The notes: a model not told the origin generated them from the letters alone. DNA of 64,000 nt from Paraburkholderia sp. (GCF_028283785.1 NZ_JAPWKB010000004.1:62001-126000); one strand, 5' to 3'. Positions 1 to 9,780 are shown, counted from the stretch's first letter. Numbers and translations are program-made.

Positions 1-72
1 ATCGTTCGGGTGATTCAGGTCCGGCGCGTGCCGTGCGGACGGATCGCGAACCAGCGCAAGCGGGGAATGCAT
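1..72 (-). CDS. Unknown protein, 5' end only (runs off left edge)
   Basis: Only the first 24 codons lie in the window. The ATG at 72 has a GGAGG five bases upstream on the minus strand, an unusually good ribosome binding site, and this is the main reason for the call. Translation begins MHSPLALVRDPSARHAP, which is too short to assign to a family. It points the same way as the VOC/MFS pair and starts 183 bp after the exporter stop. It could be the next gene of that unit or have its own promoter in 73-255, where I see no clear signal. Confidence 0.45.
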   Translation of the reverse strand, partial: MHSPLALVRDPSARHAPDLNHPND

Positions 73-255
73 GACGGCCTCCAATCGCGCCGCCGGACGG
101 CGCATTCAGGTAAGTGGAGCCAACATAGCATCGGGATTCGCTGCGCCCAACGAAGTTATCTTCACACTGTTATCAGCATTGCAGAGGACAGCATCTGCGA
201 TGCGGGCGCGGCATTTCATTCGCGCTCAGGTTCGCGGCAACTCACCACTCACACG

Positions 256-1422
256 TCACGCACGTTGCTGGACGATGCGCGCGGGTGCGTCCATTCTCGA
301 CGCGATCCACGTGACGATCAGCGCGGCAATCGTCACCGCCGCCGCAACCCACGGCAATGCATCGAGGCCCAGACCGCGATCGATCGCGAGACCGCCGAGC
401 CACGCGCCCGCCGCATTGCCCACGTTGAACGCGCCGATATTGAGCGTCGAAGCCAGATTCGGCGCCGCACTCGCCTTCTCGACGACGCGCATCTGCAGCG
501 GCGGCACGGTCGCGAAAGCGGCGACGCCCCACACGAAAATCGTCACCGCCGCCGCGATCTGCGAGTGACTGGTGCGCGCGAAGACCGCCATCACCACCGC
601 AAGCGCGATCAGAATGCCCATCAGCGAAGGCATCAGCGCCCGATCGGCGAGCTTGCCGCCGACCGTGTTGCCCACCGTCAGGCCGACACCGAACAGCACC
701 AGAACCAGCGTGACGCCATGCGGCGTGAAACCGCTGACCTGCTCGAGAATCGGCGCGATGTAGGTGAACACGACGAACACGCCGCCGAAGCCGAGCACCG
801 TCATCATCAGCGCGAGCCAGACCTGTACGTCCTTCAGCACGCGCACTTCGTGGCCGAGGCCGACCGGGCCCGTGTCGTGCCGGTTCGGCACCAGCGCGGT
901 GACGCCGGCGAGCGACAGCACGCCCAGCCCGGCGACGATCCAGAACGCCATGCGCCAGCCGAACTGCTGGCCGATAAACGTGCCGAACGGCACGCCCAGC
1001 ACGTTGGCAAGCGTCAGGCCGGTGAACATCAGCGCGATCGCGCTGGCGCGCTTTTCCTGCGGCACCAGCGACGCCGCGACCACCGCGCCGATCCCGAAGA
1101 ACGAACCGTGCGCGAACGACGTGACAACCCGCGCGATCATCAGCACCGAATAGTCCGACGCAATCGCGCACAGCACGTTGCCGACGATAAACACGCCCAT
1201 CAGCAATTGCAGCGCGAGCTTGCGCGGCATCTTGCTGGTGAGCACGGCCAGCAACGGCGCGCCGACGGCAACGCCGAGCGCGTAGCCGCTGACCAGCAGG
1301 CCTGCGGAAGGAATCGTCACGCTGAGATCGCGCGCGACTTCGGGCAACAGACCCATGATCACGAACTCGGTCGTGCCGATGGCAAACGCGCTGATCGCCA
1401 GCGCAAGTAAAGGAATTGGCAT
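256..1422 (-). CDS. MFS exporter, DHA1 (AraJ/YdhP-like)
   Basis: A 388-residue inner-membrane protein with about twelve hydrophobic segments, the usual length for a drug:proton antiporter of the DHA1 family. The N-terminus (MPIPLLALAISAFAIGTTEF) matches the AraJ/YdhP subgroup. A motif-A-like loop (GAPLLAVLTSKMPRK) lies between the second and third membrane segments. Family knowledge suggests efflux of small organic compounds or sugars; the substrate cannot be read from sequence. It starts one base after the VOC stop, so the two are almost certainly co-transcribed and translationally coupled. The divergent LysR protein is the obvious candidate regulator. Confidence 0.9.
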   Translation of the reverse strand: MPIPLLALAISAFAIGTTEFVIMGLLPEVARDLSVTIPSAGLLVSGYALGVAVGAPLLAVLTSKMPRKLALQLLMGVFIVGNVLCAIASDYSVLMIARVVTSFAHGSFFGIGAVVAASLVPQEKRASAIALMFTGLTLANVLGVPFGTFIGQQFGWRMAFWIVAGLGVLSLAGVTALVPNRHDTGPVGLGHEVRVLKDVQVWLALMMTVLGFGGVFVVFTYIAPILEQVSGFTPHGVTLVLVLFGVGLTVGNTVGGKLADRALMPSLMGILIALAVVMAVFARTSHSQIAAAVTIFVWGVAAFATVPPLQMRVVEKASAAPNLASTLNIGAFNVGNAAGAWLGGLAIDRGLGLDALPWVAAAVTIAALIVTWIASRMDAPARIVQQRA

Positions 1423-1423
1423 G

Positions 1424-1834
1424 TCACTCTCCGGATATCGGTTGATGCGGGTCGCGTGGATAGTCGAGCGCCGTCACGAATTCGACGACAACGCCCGGGG
1501 CCAGCGCGACGAACACTTGAATTTCGCCGCTGAGCGGCACCTCGGCGATCTGGTAGCGGACCCGCGCCCCGTCGAGACGCGACAGCAGTGCGTCCCATGC
1601 GTGGCGCGTGTCGATCCGGAACGCGATGTGATCGATCCGCGGCACGCTGCGTCCGGTTTGCGCCGGAATCGTCGCGTCGACGAGATGGATCACCGCGCGG
1701 CCGTTCGCATACAGCCAGTCGCCCGCAATCCCGAACGGCGGCCGCGCGCCCGCCTCGAGCCCGGCGATATCGACGAAAAAGCGCCGGGTCGAGTCGAGAT
1801 CGGGTGTGACGATGGTTGCGTGATCGAGATACAT
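1424..1834 (-). CDS. VOC-superfamily (glyoxalase/dioxygenase-like) protein
   Basis: About 136 residues, a single two-module VOC fold. The protein opens MYLDHATIVTPDLD, the typical first strand with a His metal ligand, and has the usual RRFFVDIAGLEAGARPPFG helix/turn. I start at the ATG at 1834 because the protein begins there exactly as family members do. An upstream in-frame start at 1885 would add 17 unconserved residues. VOC proteins include glyoxalases, fosfomycin or bleomycin resistance proteins and extradiol dioxygenases; which applies is not clear. It is first in a two-gene unit with the MFS exporter, suggesting a detoxify-and-export pair under the divergent LysR regulator. Confidence 0.82.
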   Translation of the reverse strand: MYLDHATIVTPDLDSTRRFFVDIAGLEAGARPPFGIAGDWLYANGRAVIHLVDATIPAQTGRSVPRIDHIAFRIDTRHAWDALLSRLDGARVRYQIAEVPLSGEIQVFVALAPGVVVEFVTALDYPRDPHQPISGE

Positions 1835-1903
1835 GGCTTGAGGTCCGGCGTGCCGCCGTGCCGAGGTGATTTCAACGGTTCGCATTGTCCCGAACCCTCA
1901 TCG

Positions 1904-1941
1904 ATTTGATAATTGGCGTAGCATTTGAATCATTATCAAAT
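1904..1941. promoter_or_regulatory. Interrupted palindrome, likely LysR operator
   Basis: Perfect 10-bp inverted repeat ATTTGATAAT (1904-1913) and ATTATCAAAT (1932-1941) separated by 18 bp, lying between the divergent VOC and LysR genes. It is AT-rich against GC-rich surroundings. The position and symmetry fit a LysR-type binding region controlling both directions. Binding is inferred, not shown. Confidence 0.6.
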
Positions 1942-1952
1942 TTTTGTAGCAA

Positions 1953-2930
1953 ATGGCCATGGACAATCTCGGCGACATCCGGCTGTTCGTCGAAGCGGCG
2001 CAGCTTGGCAGTCTGTCGGCGGCCGGGCGCAAGCTGGGCTTGACGCCCGCGGCCGCGAGCGCGCGGCTCGGCAAGCTCGAAGCCCGGCTGAAAACGCGGC
2101 TGTTCGAGCGCACCACGCGACAATTGCGGCTCACCGACGAAGGCCGTCTGTACGTGACGTGCTGCCGCCAGGCGCTGCAATCGCTCGACGACGCGGAAGC
2201 CGCGCTGCAAGCCGGCCAGAACCTCGTGCGCGGCAAGGTGCGGATTTCCGCCACCTCGGATTTCGGCCGCAATCTGCTGATGCACTGGCTCGACGAGTTC
2301 AACGTTCACTATCCTGATGTCACGTTTGCGCTGACGCTGTCGGATTCGCTGTCGAATCTGGTGCAGGAAGACATCGATCTGGCGATCCGCTTCGGCGTGC
2401 CGCAGGACAGTTCGCTGGTCGCGCGGCCGCTGGCGCCGAACCGGCGGGTCGTGTGCGCGTCGCCGGAATACATCGCGAAATACGGTGAACCCACCGAACC
2501 GCGTGATCTGGCGCGGTTTCGTTGCATCGTGCTCGGGACCGCATCCGGCCCCGTCAACGAATGGCGCTTCACGCGCGGCGACGACGTGCAGACCTTCACC
2601 GTGCCGCTCGACGCCGCGCGCGAAACCAACGACGGCGCGGTTGCGCGCGAATGGGCGTTGCGCGGCTACGGCATCGTCGTCAAATCGATGTGGGATATCG
2701 AAGCCGATCTGCGCAGCGACGGCCTGAAAGTGCTGCTGCCCGAATGGCGTTATCCCGACGCGCCGTTGCACGCGCTGTATCACCGCAATCACTTCATGGC
2801 GCCGCGCGTGCGGGTTCTGCTCGATTTTCTGAGCGCGCGCTTCGCGCAGGTTTCGGACGAACTGGAAGCGTTGCTGGGCTTGCCGCAGCTTCGTCCCGCG
2901 TCCGGAACGGCGGCGCATCAAGGGCTATAA
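1953..2930 (+). CDS. LysR-family transcriptional regulator
   Basis: 325 residues with an N-terminal winged helix-turn-helix (about residues 6-64; [20 protein letters not shown] then [20 protein letters not shown]) and a periplasmic-binding-protein-like effector domain from about residue 95. It belongs to the short-linker group often found beside efflux or detoxification genes. Two in-frame ATGs lie six bases apart (1953, 1959); many relatives begin at the second ([10 protein letters not shown]), and neither has a strong ribosome site. It is divergent from the VOC-MFS pair with a palindrome between. The last codon and stop overlap the -10-like box of miaB. Confidence 0.9.
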   Translation: MAMDNLGDIRLFVEAAQLGSLSAAGRKLGLTPAAASARLGKLEARLKTRLFERTTRQLRLTDEGRLYVTCCRQALQSLDDAEAALQAGQNLVRGKVRISATSDFGRNLLMHWLDEFNVHYPDVTFALTLSDSLSNLVQEDIDLAIRFGVPQDSSLVARPLAPNRRVVCASPEYIAKYGEPTEPRDLARFRCIVLGTASGPVNEWRFTRGDDVQTFTVPLDAARETNDGAVAREWALRGYGIVVKSMWDIEADLRSDGLKVLLPEWRYPDAPLHALYHRNHFMAPRVRVLLDFLSARFAQVSDELEALLGLPQLRPASGTAAHQGL

Positions 2931-2931
2931 T
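2926..2931 (+). promoter_or_regulatory. Consensus -10 box (TATAAT) upstream of miaB
   Basis: A perfect TATAAT overlaps the LysR stop codon and lies about 60 bp before the miaB ATG. No good -35 hexamer is seen 16-18 bp upstream, so a weak or activator-dependent promoter is possible. It would drive miaB-phoH-ybeY and perhaps further genes. Confidence 0.45.
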
Positions 2932-2991
2932 TCGCCTTTCCCTACTATTACCGACGCCCCCAGATTAACCACTGCGACCGGCGACCCCACG

Positions 2992-4365
2992 ATGACCAAA
3001 AAAGTTTACGTAAAGACCTTCGGCTGCCAGATGAACGAGTACGACTCCGACAAGATGGTCGACGTACTCGGCGCGGCGGAAGGCCTCGTCAAGACCGACA
3101 CGCCGGAAGATGCCGACGTGATCCTGTTCAACACCTGCTCGGTGCGCGAAAAAGCGCAGGAAAAAGTCTTCTCCGACCTCGGCCGTGTGCGCGAACTGAA
3201 GGAAGCCAATCCGAACCTGATCATCGGCGTCGGTGGTTGCGTGGCGAGCCAGGAAGGCGCGTCGATCGTGTCGCGCGCGCCGTATGTGGATCTCGTGTTC
3301 GGTCCGCAAACGCTGCATCGTCTGCCGCAAATGATCGACAAGCGCCGTGAAACCGGCCGCCCGCAAGTCGATATCTCGTTCCCGGAAATCGAAAAGTTCG
3401 ACCATCTGCCGCCCGCGCGCGTCGATGGTCCGAGCGCGTTCGTGTCGATCATGGAAGGTTGCAGCAAGTACTGCAGCTATTGCGTGGTGCCCTACACGCG
3501 CGGCGAAGAAGTCTCGCGTCCGCTCGACGACGTACTGACGGAAGTCGCCGGTCTCGCCGATCAGGGCGTGCGTGAAGTCACGCTGCTCGGTCAGAACGTG
3601 AACGCTTTCCGTGGCGCGCTGACGCTCGGGTCGTCGGAAATCGCCGACTTCGCCACGTTGATCGAATACGTCGCGGAAATTCCGGGCATCGAACGGATTC
3701 GCTACACCACGTCGCATCCGAAGGAATTCACGCAGCGTCTGATCGACACCTACGCAAAGGTGCCGAAGCTCGTCAGCCATTTGCATCTGCCGGTCCAGCA
3801 CGGCTCCGACCGCATCCTGATGGCGATGAAACGCGGCTACACGGTGCTCGAATACAAGTCGGTGATTCGCAAGCTGCGCGCGATCCGCCCGGACCTGTCG
3901 CTGTCCACGGACATGATCGTCGGCTTCCCCGGCGAGACCGACGAAGATTTCGACAAGATGATGGCGCTGGTTCACGACATGTCGTACGACACCAGTTTCT
4001 CGTTCATCTACAGCCCGCGTCCCGGCACGCCGGCGGCGAACCTGCACGACGACACGCCGCGCGAAGTGAAGCTCAAGCGTCTGCAGCATCTGCAAGCCAC
4101 CATCGAAGCAAACGTGCTGCGCATCAGCGAATCGATGGTTGGTAACGTCGAGCGTATTCTGGTGGAACGCCCGGCGCGCAAAGACCCGAACGAACTCGCA
4201 GGCCGCACCGAAAACAACCGCGTGGTGAATTTCCCGGCTCCGGTCGGCTCGCACGCGCGCCTGATCGGCCAGATGGTCGATGTAAAGATCGTGCATGCGT
4301 ACCCGCACTCGCTGCGCGGCGAACTCGTGATGGTGCACGACGGCGCACCCGCCACCACGCACTGA
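2992..4365 (+). CDS. miaB: tRNA-2-methylthio-N6-dimethylallyladenosine synthase
   Basis: 457 residues. Radical-SAM methylthiotransferase that adds the 2-methylthio group to i6A37 of tRNAs reading UNN codons. The N-terminal methylthiotransferase domain supplies the auxiliary cluster cysteines (in [18 protein letters not shown] and GGCVASQ). The radical SAM cluster ligands are C157, C161 and C164 in [17 protein letters not shown]-binding domain closes the protein (about 385-450). Length and cysteine positions match the E. coli enzyme. It heads a miaB-phoH-ybeY-(chaC)-corC-lnt run, the Burkholderiaceae version of E. coli miaB-ybeZYX-lnt. Confidence 0.97.
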   Translation: MTKKVYVKTFGCQMNEYDSDKMVDVLGAAEGLVKTDTPEDADVILFNTCSVREKAQEKVFSDLGRVRELKEANPNLIIGVGGCVASQEGASIVSRAPYVDLVFGPQTLHRLPQMIDKRRETGRPQVDISFPEIEKFDHLPPARVDGPSAFVSIMEGCSKYCSYCVVPYTRGEEVSRPLDDVLTEVAGLADQGVREVTLLGQNVNAFRGALTLGSSEIADFATLIEYVAEIPGIERIRYTTSHPKEFTQRLIDTYAKVPKLVSHLHLPVQHGSDRILMAMKRGYTVLEYKSVIRKLRAIRPDLSLSTDMIVGFPGETDEDFDKMMALVHDMSYDTSFSFIYSPRPGTPAANLHDDTPREVKLKRLQHLQATIEANVLRISESMVGNVERILVERPARKDPNELAGRTENNRVVNFPAPVGSHARLIGQMVDVKIVHAYPHSLRGELVMVHDGAPATTH

Positions 4366-4409
4366 ATTTCCACTCAGCGTATCGAAACCGACAGGATCGA
4401 CTGACCGCC

Positions 4410-5495
4410 TTGAAGACCACTCAGCAGCACCTGGAATTCACCGCTCCGCGCGAAGACAACGCGCGGCTCGCCAACCTCTGCGGCCCGCTCGACGAAAACT
4501 TGCGGCAGATCGAGCAGGCGCTCGACGTCACGCTGCAACGCCGCGGCCACCGTATCGGCATCCGCGGTCGCGGCGCGAAGCTTGCGCTGACGGCGCTGGA
4601 AAATTTCTACAACAACGCGCGCGACCCACTGTCGCTCGACGATATCCAGCTTGCGCTGGTTGAATCGCGCCACCTGGCGCGTCAGCGGCCGCGCGGCGCG
4701 AACGGCACAAGCGCCGGGCAAGACGGCGACACGCTCGACGTGCGCTTTCGCGGCGACCCCGATCATCCGTTCGACCAGCCGGCCGATACCGGCGACCTCG
4801 ACGCGGAAGACCTCGGTCCGAAGCTGTACACGCGCCGGGCCGATCTGCGTGGCCGCACGCCTGCGCAACGCGAGTATCTGAAGCAGATCATTTCGCACGA
4901 CGTCACGTTCGGCATCGGACCTGCGGGTACGGGCAAGACGTATCTGGCCGTCGCATGCGCAGTCGATGCGCTGGAGCGCGATCAAGTCAAACGGATCGTG
5001 CTGACGCGTCCGGCGGTGGAAGCCGGCGAGCGGCTCGGTTTTCTGCCCGGCGATCTCGCGCAAAAGGTCGATCCGTATCTGCGTCCGCTGTACGACGCGT
5101 TGTACGACCTGCTCGGTTTCGATAAGACCGCGAAGATGTTCGAGCGCCAGATGATCGAAATCGCGCCGCTCGCGTATATGCGCGGCCGCACGCTGAATCA
5201 CGCGTTCATCATTCTCGACGAGGCGCAGAACACCACGCCCGAACAGATGAAAATGTTCCTGACGCGGATCGGTTTCGGCTCGAAGGCCGTGGTCACCGGC
5301 GACACCACCCAGGTGGATTTGCCGCGCGGTCACAAGAGCGGGCTGGTCGAGGCGCAGCATGTATTGTCGGAAGTGCGCGGTATCGCGTTGACGCGTTTCA
5401 CCAGCGCCGACGTCGTGCGTCATCCGCTGGTCGCGCGTATCGTCGAGGCGTATGACGCGCATTCGGCAAAAACCGGCAATGTCGATCCGCGCTGA
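4410..5495 (+). CDS. ybeZ: PhoH-family ATPase (YbeZ)
   Basis: 361 residues. P-loop ATPase with Walker A GPAGTGKT at 170-177 and Walker B IILDEAQNTT. The N-terminal 110 residues form the usual less conserved, partly KH-like extension. YbeZ proteins work with the RNase YbeY, encoded next, in ribosomal RNA maturation and stress response. The start used is a TTG at 4410, 44 bp after miaB; it gives the expected N-terminus (MKTTQQHLEFTAPRED) and no in-frame ATG lies nearby. Co-transcription with miaB and ybeY is likely. Confidence 0.94.
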   Translation: MKTTQQHLEFTAPREDNARLANLCGPLDENLRQIEQALDVTLQRRGHRIGIRGRGAKLALTALENFYNNARDPLSLDDIQLALVESRHLARQRPRGANGTSAGQDGDTLDVRFRGDPDHPFDQPADTGDLDAEDLGPKLYTRRADLRGRTPAQREYLKQIISHDVTFGIGPAGTGKTYLAVACAVDALERDQVKRIVLTRPAVEAGERLGFLPGDLAQKVDPYLRPLYDALYDLLGFDKTAKMFERQMIEIAPLAYMRGRTLNHAFIILDEAQNTTPEQMKMFLTRIGFGSKAVVTGDTTQVDLPRGHKSGLVEAQHVLSEVRGIALTRFTSADVVRHPLVARIVEAYDAHSAKTGNVDPR

Positions 5496-5534
5496 GCGGA
5501 TCTCGCCGACAGAACGTAAAACCTGAACAAAAGC

Positions 5535-6002
5535 ATGCCCGCTGCCCCAAAACTGACGCTCAACCTGCAATTTCCGGCCGCGAAAACGTGGCCGGAACAC
5601 AAGGCGCTGCTGCCGCGCGCGACCGTCGCGAGCTGGATCAAGGCCGCGCTGTTCGCGGACGGCGAACTGACCGTGCGCTTCGTCGACGAAGAAGAAGGTC
5701 GCACGCTGAACCGCACATATCGCGGCAAAGACTACGCAACCAACGTGCTGACCTTCGCTTACGCCGAATCCGAAGACGATCCGGTGACGGGCGATCTGAT
5801 CCTGTGCTGTCCGGTGGTCGAGAAAGAAGCCGCCGAGCAGAACAAGCCGCTCGCCAGCCATTACGCGCATCTGCTCGTGCACGGCACCCTGCACGCGCAG
5901 GGTTACGATCACGAAGAAGAAGACGAAGCCGAAGAAATGGAATCGATCGAAACCGAGATTCTCGCGAAACTCGGTTTTCCCGATCCGTATCAACAGACGT
6001 AA
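5535..6002 (+). CDS. ybeY: Endoribonuclease YbeY, rRNA maturation factor
   Basis: 155 residues, normal for the family. The zinc site is intact: H116, H120 and H126 in [11 protein letters not shown], followed by the usual acidic helix. YbeY acts in 16S rRNA 3' end maturation and 70S quality control. It starts 39 bp after phoH; that pairing is near universal in proteobacteria. The next gene in most relatives would be corC; here a ChaC-type gene comes first. Confidence 0.96.
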   Translation: MPAAPKLTLNLQFPAAKTWPEHKALLPRATVASWIKAALFADGELTVRFVDEEEGRTLNRTYRGKDYATNVLTFAYAESEDDPVTGDLILCCPVVEKEAAEQNKPLASHYAHLLVHGTLHAQGYDHEEEDEAEEMESIETEILAKLGFPDPYQQT

Positions 6003-6050
6003 GCGTTTCAGCCATCCTGTAGTCACTCGTCCACTTCCGCCCAAACGCCC

Positions 6051-6725
6051 GTGAACGCACGCTCTCCCGAAGCCGACGACCGCAGCGACACGCCGAGCCC
6101 CAGCACCTGCGCGGGTTATCCGCCCGTGTTCGAAGAATCGCGAATGCTGACGGACGACGAATTGCGCGCGTCGCTGGACGACACGCTGCGCGATTGGGAC
6201 CGTCGGCGCGATTTATGGCTGTTCGGTTACGGCTCGCTGATCTGGAACCCGGGTCTGCCGACGCTCGAAGCGGTGCGCTCGCGGGTGCACGGCTATCACC
6301 GCGGCCTGTATCTGTGGTCGCGCGTGAATCGCGGCACGCCGGAGTTGCCGGGTCTGGTGCTCGCGCTGGATCGCGGCGGTTCGTGCGGCGGCATCGCCTT
6401 CCGGCTGGCCGCCGAAGGCGCGATGCCGCATCTCGAGGCACTGTGGCGACGCGAAATGGCGATGGGCTCGTACCGTCCCGCGTGGCTGCCGTGCGTGATC
6501 GCCGACGGACGGCGCGTCGATGCGCTTGCGTTCGTGATGCGCCGCGATGTGCCGAGCTACACCGGCAAACTCACCGACGAAGTCGTCAAAACCGTGATGG
6601 GCTGCGCAACCGGCCGTTACGGCACCACGCTCGATTACGTCAGCCGCACCGTCGAAGCCTTGCGCGAAAGCGGGATGCCCGATCGCGCGCTGGAAGCGCT
6701 GCTCGCACGCTGCAAGGCGGAATGA
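6051..6725 (+). CDS. Gamma-glutamylcyclotransferase, ChaC type
   Basis: 224 residues. The substrate loop LWLFGYGSLIWNPG opens the cyclotransferase fold at about residue 50, and the family's aromatic-rich GYHRGLYLWS segment follows. ChaC enzymes split glutathione to 5-oxoproline and Cys-Gly in the cytosol. The GTG start at 6051 gives a 45-residue leader of low complexity; an internal ATG at 6144 (MLTDDELRAS) is an alternative. It sits between ybeY and corC, interrupting an otherwise conserved cluster. There is no obvious link in function to its neighbours. Confidence 0.87.
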   Translation: MNARSPEADDRSDTPSPSTCAGYPPVFEESRMLTDDELRASLDDTLRDWDRRRDLWLFGYGSLIWNPGLPTLEAVRSRVHGYHRGLYLWSRVNRGTPELPGLVLALDRGGSCGGIAFRLAAEGAMPHLEALWRREMAMGSYRPAWLPCVIADGRRVDALAFVMRRDVPSYTGKLTDEVVKTVMGCATGRYGTTLDYVSRTVEALRESGMPDRALEALLARCKAE

Positions 6726-6959
6726 CGAAACCGCCGCGCCCGGAACCTCGCGCGACGCCGCCGTCTGTACGCCGCACCGCGTTTCGCATTTTTGCTCCGC
6801 CACACCTTCGCCACGCAGATCAGTTAGGATTGACCCAAGCCTGCCGCCGCGGCGCGATCCTGCCCTTGGCCAAACGGCCAACCGACAAGGTTCTGCCATG
6901 TGCGTGGTGTATCCTTAACGCTCCGTAACAGCGCGCCCAGACATGCCGGGCGCCACACC

Positions 6960-7856
6960 ATGAACGACACGTATCCCAGTCGACGCTCGACCAGTGACAA
7001 ACCTCAGGAAAAGCGCTCCCTTCTCGAACGCTTGACCGATTTCATCTCGCCCGAGCCCGACTCGCGCGCCGAATTGCTGGAAATCCTCCAGGATGCGCAT
7101 GAACGCAACCTGATCGACGCAGATTCGCTGTCGATGATCGAAGGCGTTTTCCAGGTCACAGAGCTGTGCGCACGCGACATCATGGTGCCACGCGCCCAGA
7201 TGGACGCGATCAACATCGCCGACACCCCTGCAGAATTCATTCCGTTCGTGCTGGAAGAAGCGCACTCGCGCTATCCGGTGTACGAAGGCAATCGCGACAA
7301 CATCATCGGCGTTCTGCTCGCGAAAGACCTGCTGCGTTACTACGCGGAAGAGGAATTCGACGTGCGCGGCATGCTGCGCCCCGCCGTGTTCATCCCGGAG
7401 TCGAAACGCCTGAACGTGCTGCTGCACGACTTCCGCGTCAACCGCAATCACATCGCCATCGTGGTCGATGAATACGGCGGCGTCGCGGGCCTGATCACGA
7501 TCGAAGACGTGCTCGAACAGATCGTCGGCGATATCGAAGACGAATACGATTTCGACGAAGAAAGCGGCAACATCATCGCGTCGCCCGACGGCCGGTATCG
7601 CGTGCGCGCACTGACCGAAATCGGACAGTTCAACGAGTCGTTCGGCACGCATTACCCGGACGACGAAAACGACACGATCGGCGGGCTGGTCACGCATCAT
7701 TTCGGACGCGTGCCGCATCGCGGCGAAAAAGTCCGAATCGACGACCTGATCTTCGAAATCCTGCGGGGCGACGCGCGGCAAATTCATATGCTGCTGGTCC
7801 GCCGCGATCCGCTCGCCGGCGAGCGCGAACGCACCGCCCAGCACGTTCAGACCTGA
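6960..7856 (+). CDS. corC: CorC/HlyC-family CBS-domain protein
   Basis: 298 residues from the ATG at 6960 (MNDTYPSRRSTSDK); an upstream in-frame start at 6900 would add 20 unconserved residues. It has no membrane domain, as in E. coli CorC (YbeX). Two CBS domains (about 75-190; ARDIMVPRAQMDAI, then HIAIVVDEYGGVAGLITIED) bind adenine nucleotides, and a C-terminal CorC_HlyC transporter-associated domain follows (about 205-285). It is associated with magnesium/cobalt efflux and with ribosome or heat-stress phenotypes. It lies directly upstream of lnt, the conserved order. A small hairpin TTGGCC-AAAC-GGCCAA lies upstream at 6866-6881. Confidence 0.93.
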   Translation: MNDTYPSRRSTSDKPQEKRSLLERLTDFISPEPDSRAELLEILQDAHERNLIDADSLSMIEGVFQVTELCARDIMVPRAQMDAINIADTPAEFIPFVLEEAHSRYPVYEGNRDNIIGVLLAKDLLRYYAEEEFDVRGMLRPAVFIPESKRLNVLLHDFRVNRNHIAIVVDEYGGVAGLITIEDVLEQIVGDIEDEYDFDEESGNIIASPDGRYRVRALTEIGQFNESFGTHYPDDENDTIGGLVTHHFGRVPHRGEKVRIDDLIFEILRGDARQIHMLLVRRDPLAGERERTAQHVQT

Positions 7857-7896
7857 GCGCCGCTTCCCTCCTCTTCCTCACGCCGACCGCGCAACA

Positions 7897-9597
7897 ATGG
7901 CCGACCCGATCTCTTCCCGTCCGCGCAGCGGCGTGAGCACCGCTGCCCACGCAACCGCCAGTTCCACCGATTCCACCGTCGCCGTCCGCGCGCGCGCATT
8001 GCCGCGCTGGCATTACCTCGTCGCGCTGGTCGCGGGTGCGGCGAACACGCTGTCGTTCGCCCCGACGCCGCATGGCGGCTGGCTCGAACTCGCGATCTTC
8101 GCGTTTTTCGTCGCGTGGCTCACCCGCACCACCGGCTGGAAAAGCGCCGCGCTGACCGGCGGCGCGTTCGGCTTCGGCAACTTCGTCACGGGCATCTGGT
8201 GGCTGTACGTCAGCATGCACGAGTACGGCGGCATGGCCGCGCCGCTCGCCGGTGCCGCGCTCGTGCTGTTTTCGCTGTATCTCGCGGTTTATCCGGCGTT
8301 GTCGGCGCTCGTGTGGTCGTTTTGCGCCGGACACGCACGCAATGCGCGTGACGCACGCAACCGTCCGCTCGGCGAAGCAACGCCGTTCGCGCCGACGTGG
8401 CACGGCGCGTTCGCTTTCGCGAGCGCATGGGCGATCGGCGAATGGCTGCGCGGCTTCGTGTTCACCGGCTTTCCGTGGCTCGCCAGCGGCTATGCGCAGG
8501 TCGACGGTCCGTTCGCGGGCTTCGCGCCGGTAGCGGGCGTGTACGGCGCCGGTTGGGCGCTGGCGTTGACGGCGGCGTTGCTGGTGCAGGCGTGGAGCGC
8601 GTGGCGCGCACGCACCGCGTTCGTGGTGCCGGCCGCGCTCGCCGTCGGCATGATCGCGGCGGGTCTGCTGCTGCCGCTGGTCGCGTGGACGGTGCCCGCG
8701 AATGCGCCGCTCACCGTGCGCCTGCTGCAAGGCAACGTGAAGCAGGAAATGAAGTTCGAGCAATCGGGTGTGGATTCAGCCATCGCGCAATATCAGCAGA
8801 TGATCACATCGAAGCCCGCCGACCTGATCGTCACGCCCGAAACCGCGATTCCGGTGCTGTTCCAGGCCATGCCGCAGCCGTTCGGCACCGCGATCCGCAA
8901 TTTCGTCGATACCACCGGCACGTCGATCATCTTCGGCGCGATCGGCGGCGACATCACGCCGGAAGGCCGTCTGGTCAACTACACGAACAGCCTGTTCGGC
9001 GTGAACCCCGCTTCGCACGACATCTACCGCTACGACAAACATCATCTGGTGCCGTTCGGCGAATTCGTGCCGTGGGGATTCCGCTGGTTCGTCAACCTGA
9101 TGAACATCCCGCTGGGCGATTTCACGCGCGGCGCGCCGGTGCAGAAACCGTTCTTCGTGCATAACCAGCCGGTCGCCGTGGACATCTGCTACGAGGACAT
9201 TTTCGGCGAGGAAATCGCGCGGACCGTGCGCGAAAGCACGACCTCGCCGGGCGTGCTGATCAACTCAACGAACCTCGCGTGGTTCGGCGACACCATCGCG
9301 CTCGACCAGCATCTGCAGATCGCGCGGATGCGCTCGCTCGAAACCGGCCGCCCGATGCTGCGCGCCACCAACACCGGCATGACCGCCGCCATCGACGCGC
9401 ACGGCAACGTGATCGGCCGCCTCAAGCCGTTCACGATCGGCTCGCTCGATCTCACCGTGCAAGGGACGTCCGGCAACACGCCTTACGTGACGAGCGGCAA
9501 CAACACGGTGCTGGCGATCTCGGTGATTCTGCTGGCGGTGGGCTTCGCGTTCGGACCCGCGCGCCGCAAGCGCGCAACCGCAACGACGCCGCAATAA
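7897..9597 (+). CDS. lnt: Apolipoprotein N-acyltransferase
   Basis: 566 residues. Inner-membrane enzyme that adds the third acyl chain to the N-terminal Cys of lipoproteins. Six or more N-terminal membrane segments precede a periplasmic nitrilase domain, and a final membrane segment follows. The catalytic triad is visible as E315 (VTPETAIP), K381 (RYDKHHLVPFGE) and C431 (DICYEDIFGEE). The protein is longer than E. coli Lnt (512), partly from a 25-residue hydrophilic leader. It is 40 bp after corC and probably the last gene of that transcription unit. Confidence 0.96.
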   Translation: MADPISSRPRSGVSTAAHATASSTDSTVAVRARALPRWHYLVALVAGAANTLSFAPTPHGGWLELAIFAFFVAWLTRTTGWKSAALTGGAFGFGNFVTGIWWLYVSMHEYGGMAAPLAGAALVLFSLYLAVYPALSALVWSFCAGHARNARDARNRPLGEATPFAPTWHGAFAFASAWAIGEWLRGFVFTGFPWLASGYAQVDGPFAGFAPVAGVYGAGWALALTAALLVQAWSAWRARTAFVVPAALAVGMIAAGLLLPLVAWTVPANAPLTVRLLQGNVKQEMKFEQSGVDSAIAQYQQMITSKPADLIVTPETAIPVLFQAMPQPFGTAIRNFVDTTGTSIIFGAIGGDITPEGRLVNYTNSLFGVNPASHDIYRYDKHHLVPFGEFVPWGFRWFVNLMNIPLGDFTRGAPVQKPFFVHNQPVAVDICYEDIFGEEIARTVRESTTSPGVLINSTNLAWFGDTIALDQHLQIARMRSLETGRPMLRATNTGMTAAIDAHGNVIGRLKPFTIGSLDLTVQGTSGNTPYVTSGNNTVLAISVILLAVGFAFGPARRKRATATTPQ

Positions 9598-9675
9598 ACC
9601 GCAATGCCGACGGCGACGGATTCGATATCCGCCGCCGCCTCGTCGCACGAAAGTCTCAACGCACCGTCTATCCGG

Positions 9676-9681
9676 TAAAAT
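9676..9681 (+). promoter_or_regulatory. -10-like box (TAAAAT) upstream of glyQ
   Basis: TAAAAT sits in an AT-rich island (TCCGGTAAAATTAGCGGTTT) in the 183-bp gap between lnt and glyQ, about 100 bp before the glyQ ATG. No clear -35 is seen. It marks a probable new transcription start for glyQ-glyS. Confidence 0.4.
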
Positions 9682-9780
9682 TAGCGGTTTTAGCACCAGG
9701 CTGCGCAACCGGCCGGTTATCGACGGGCTTCAAGACGTCGTAGCCGTGTCGTGAGCCGCGTCCTGCCCGAAAGGCACCTC

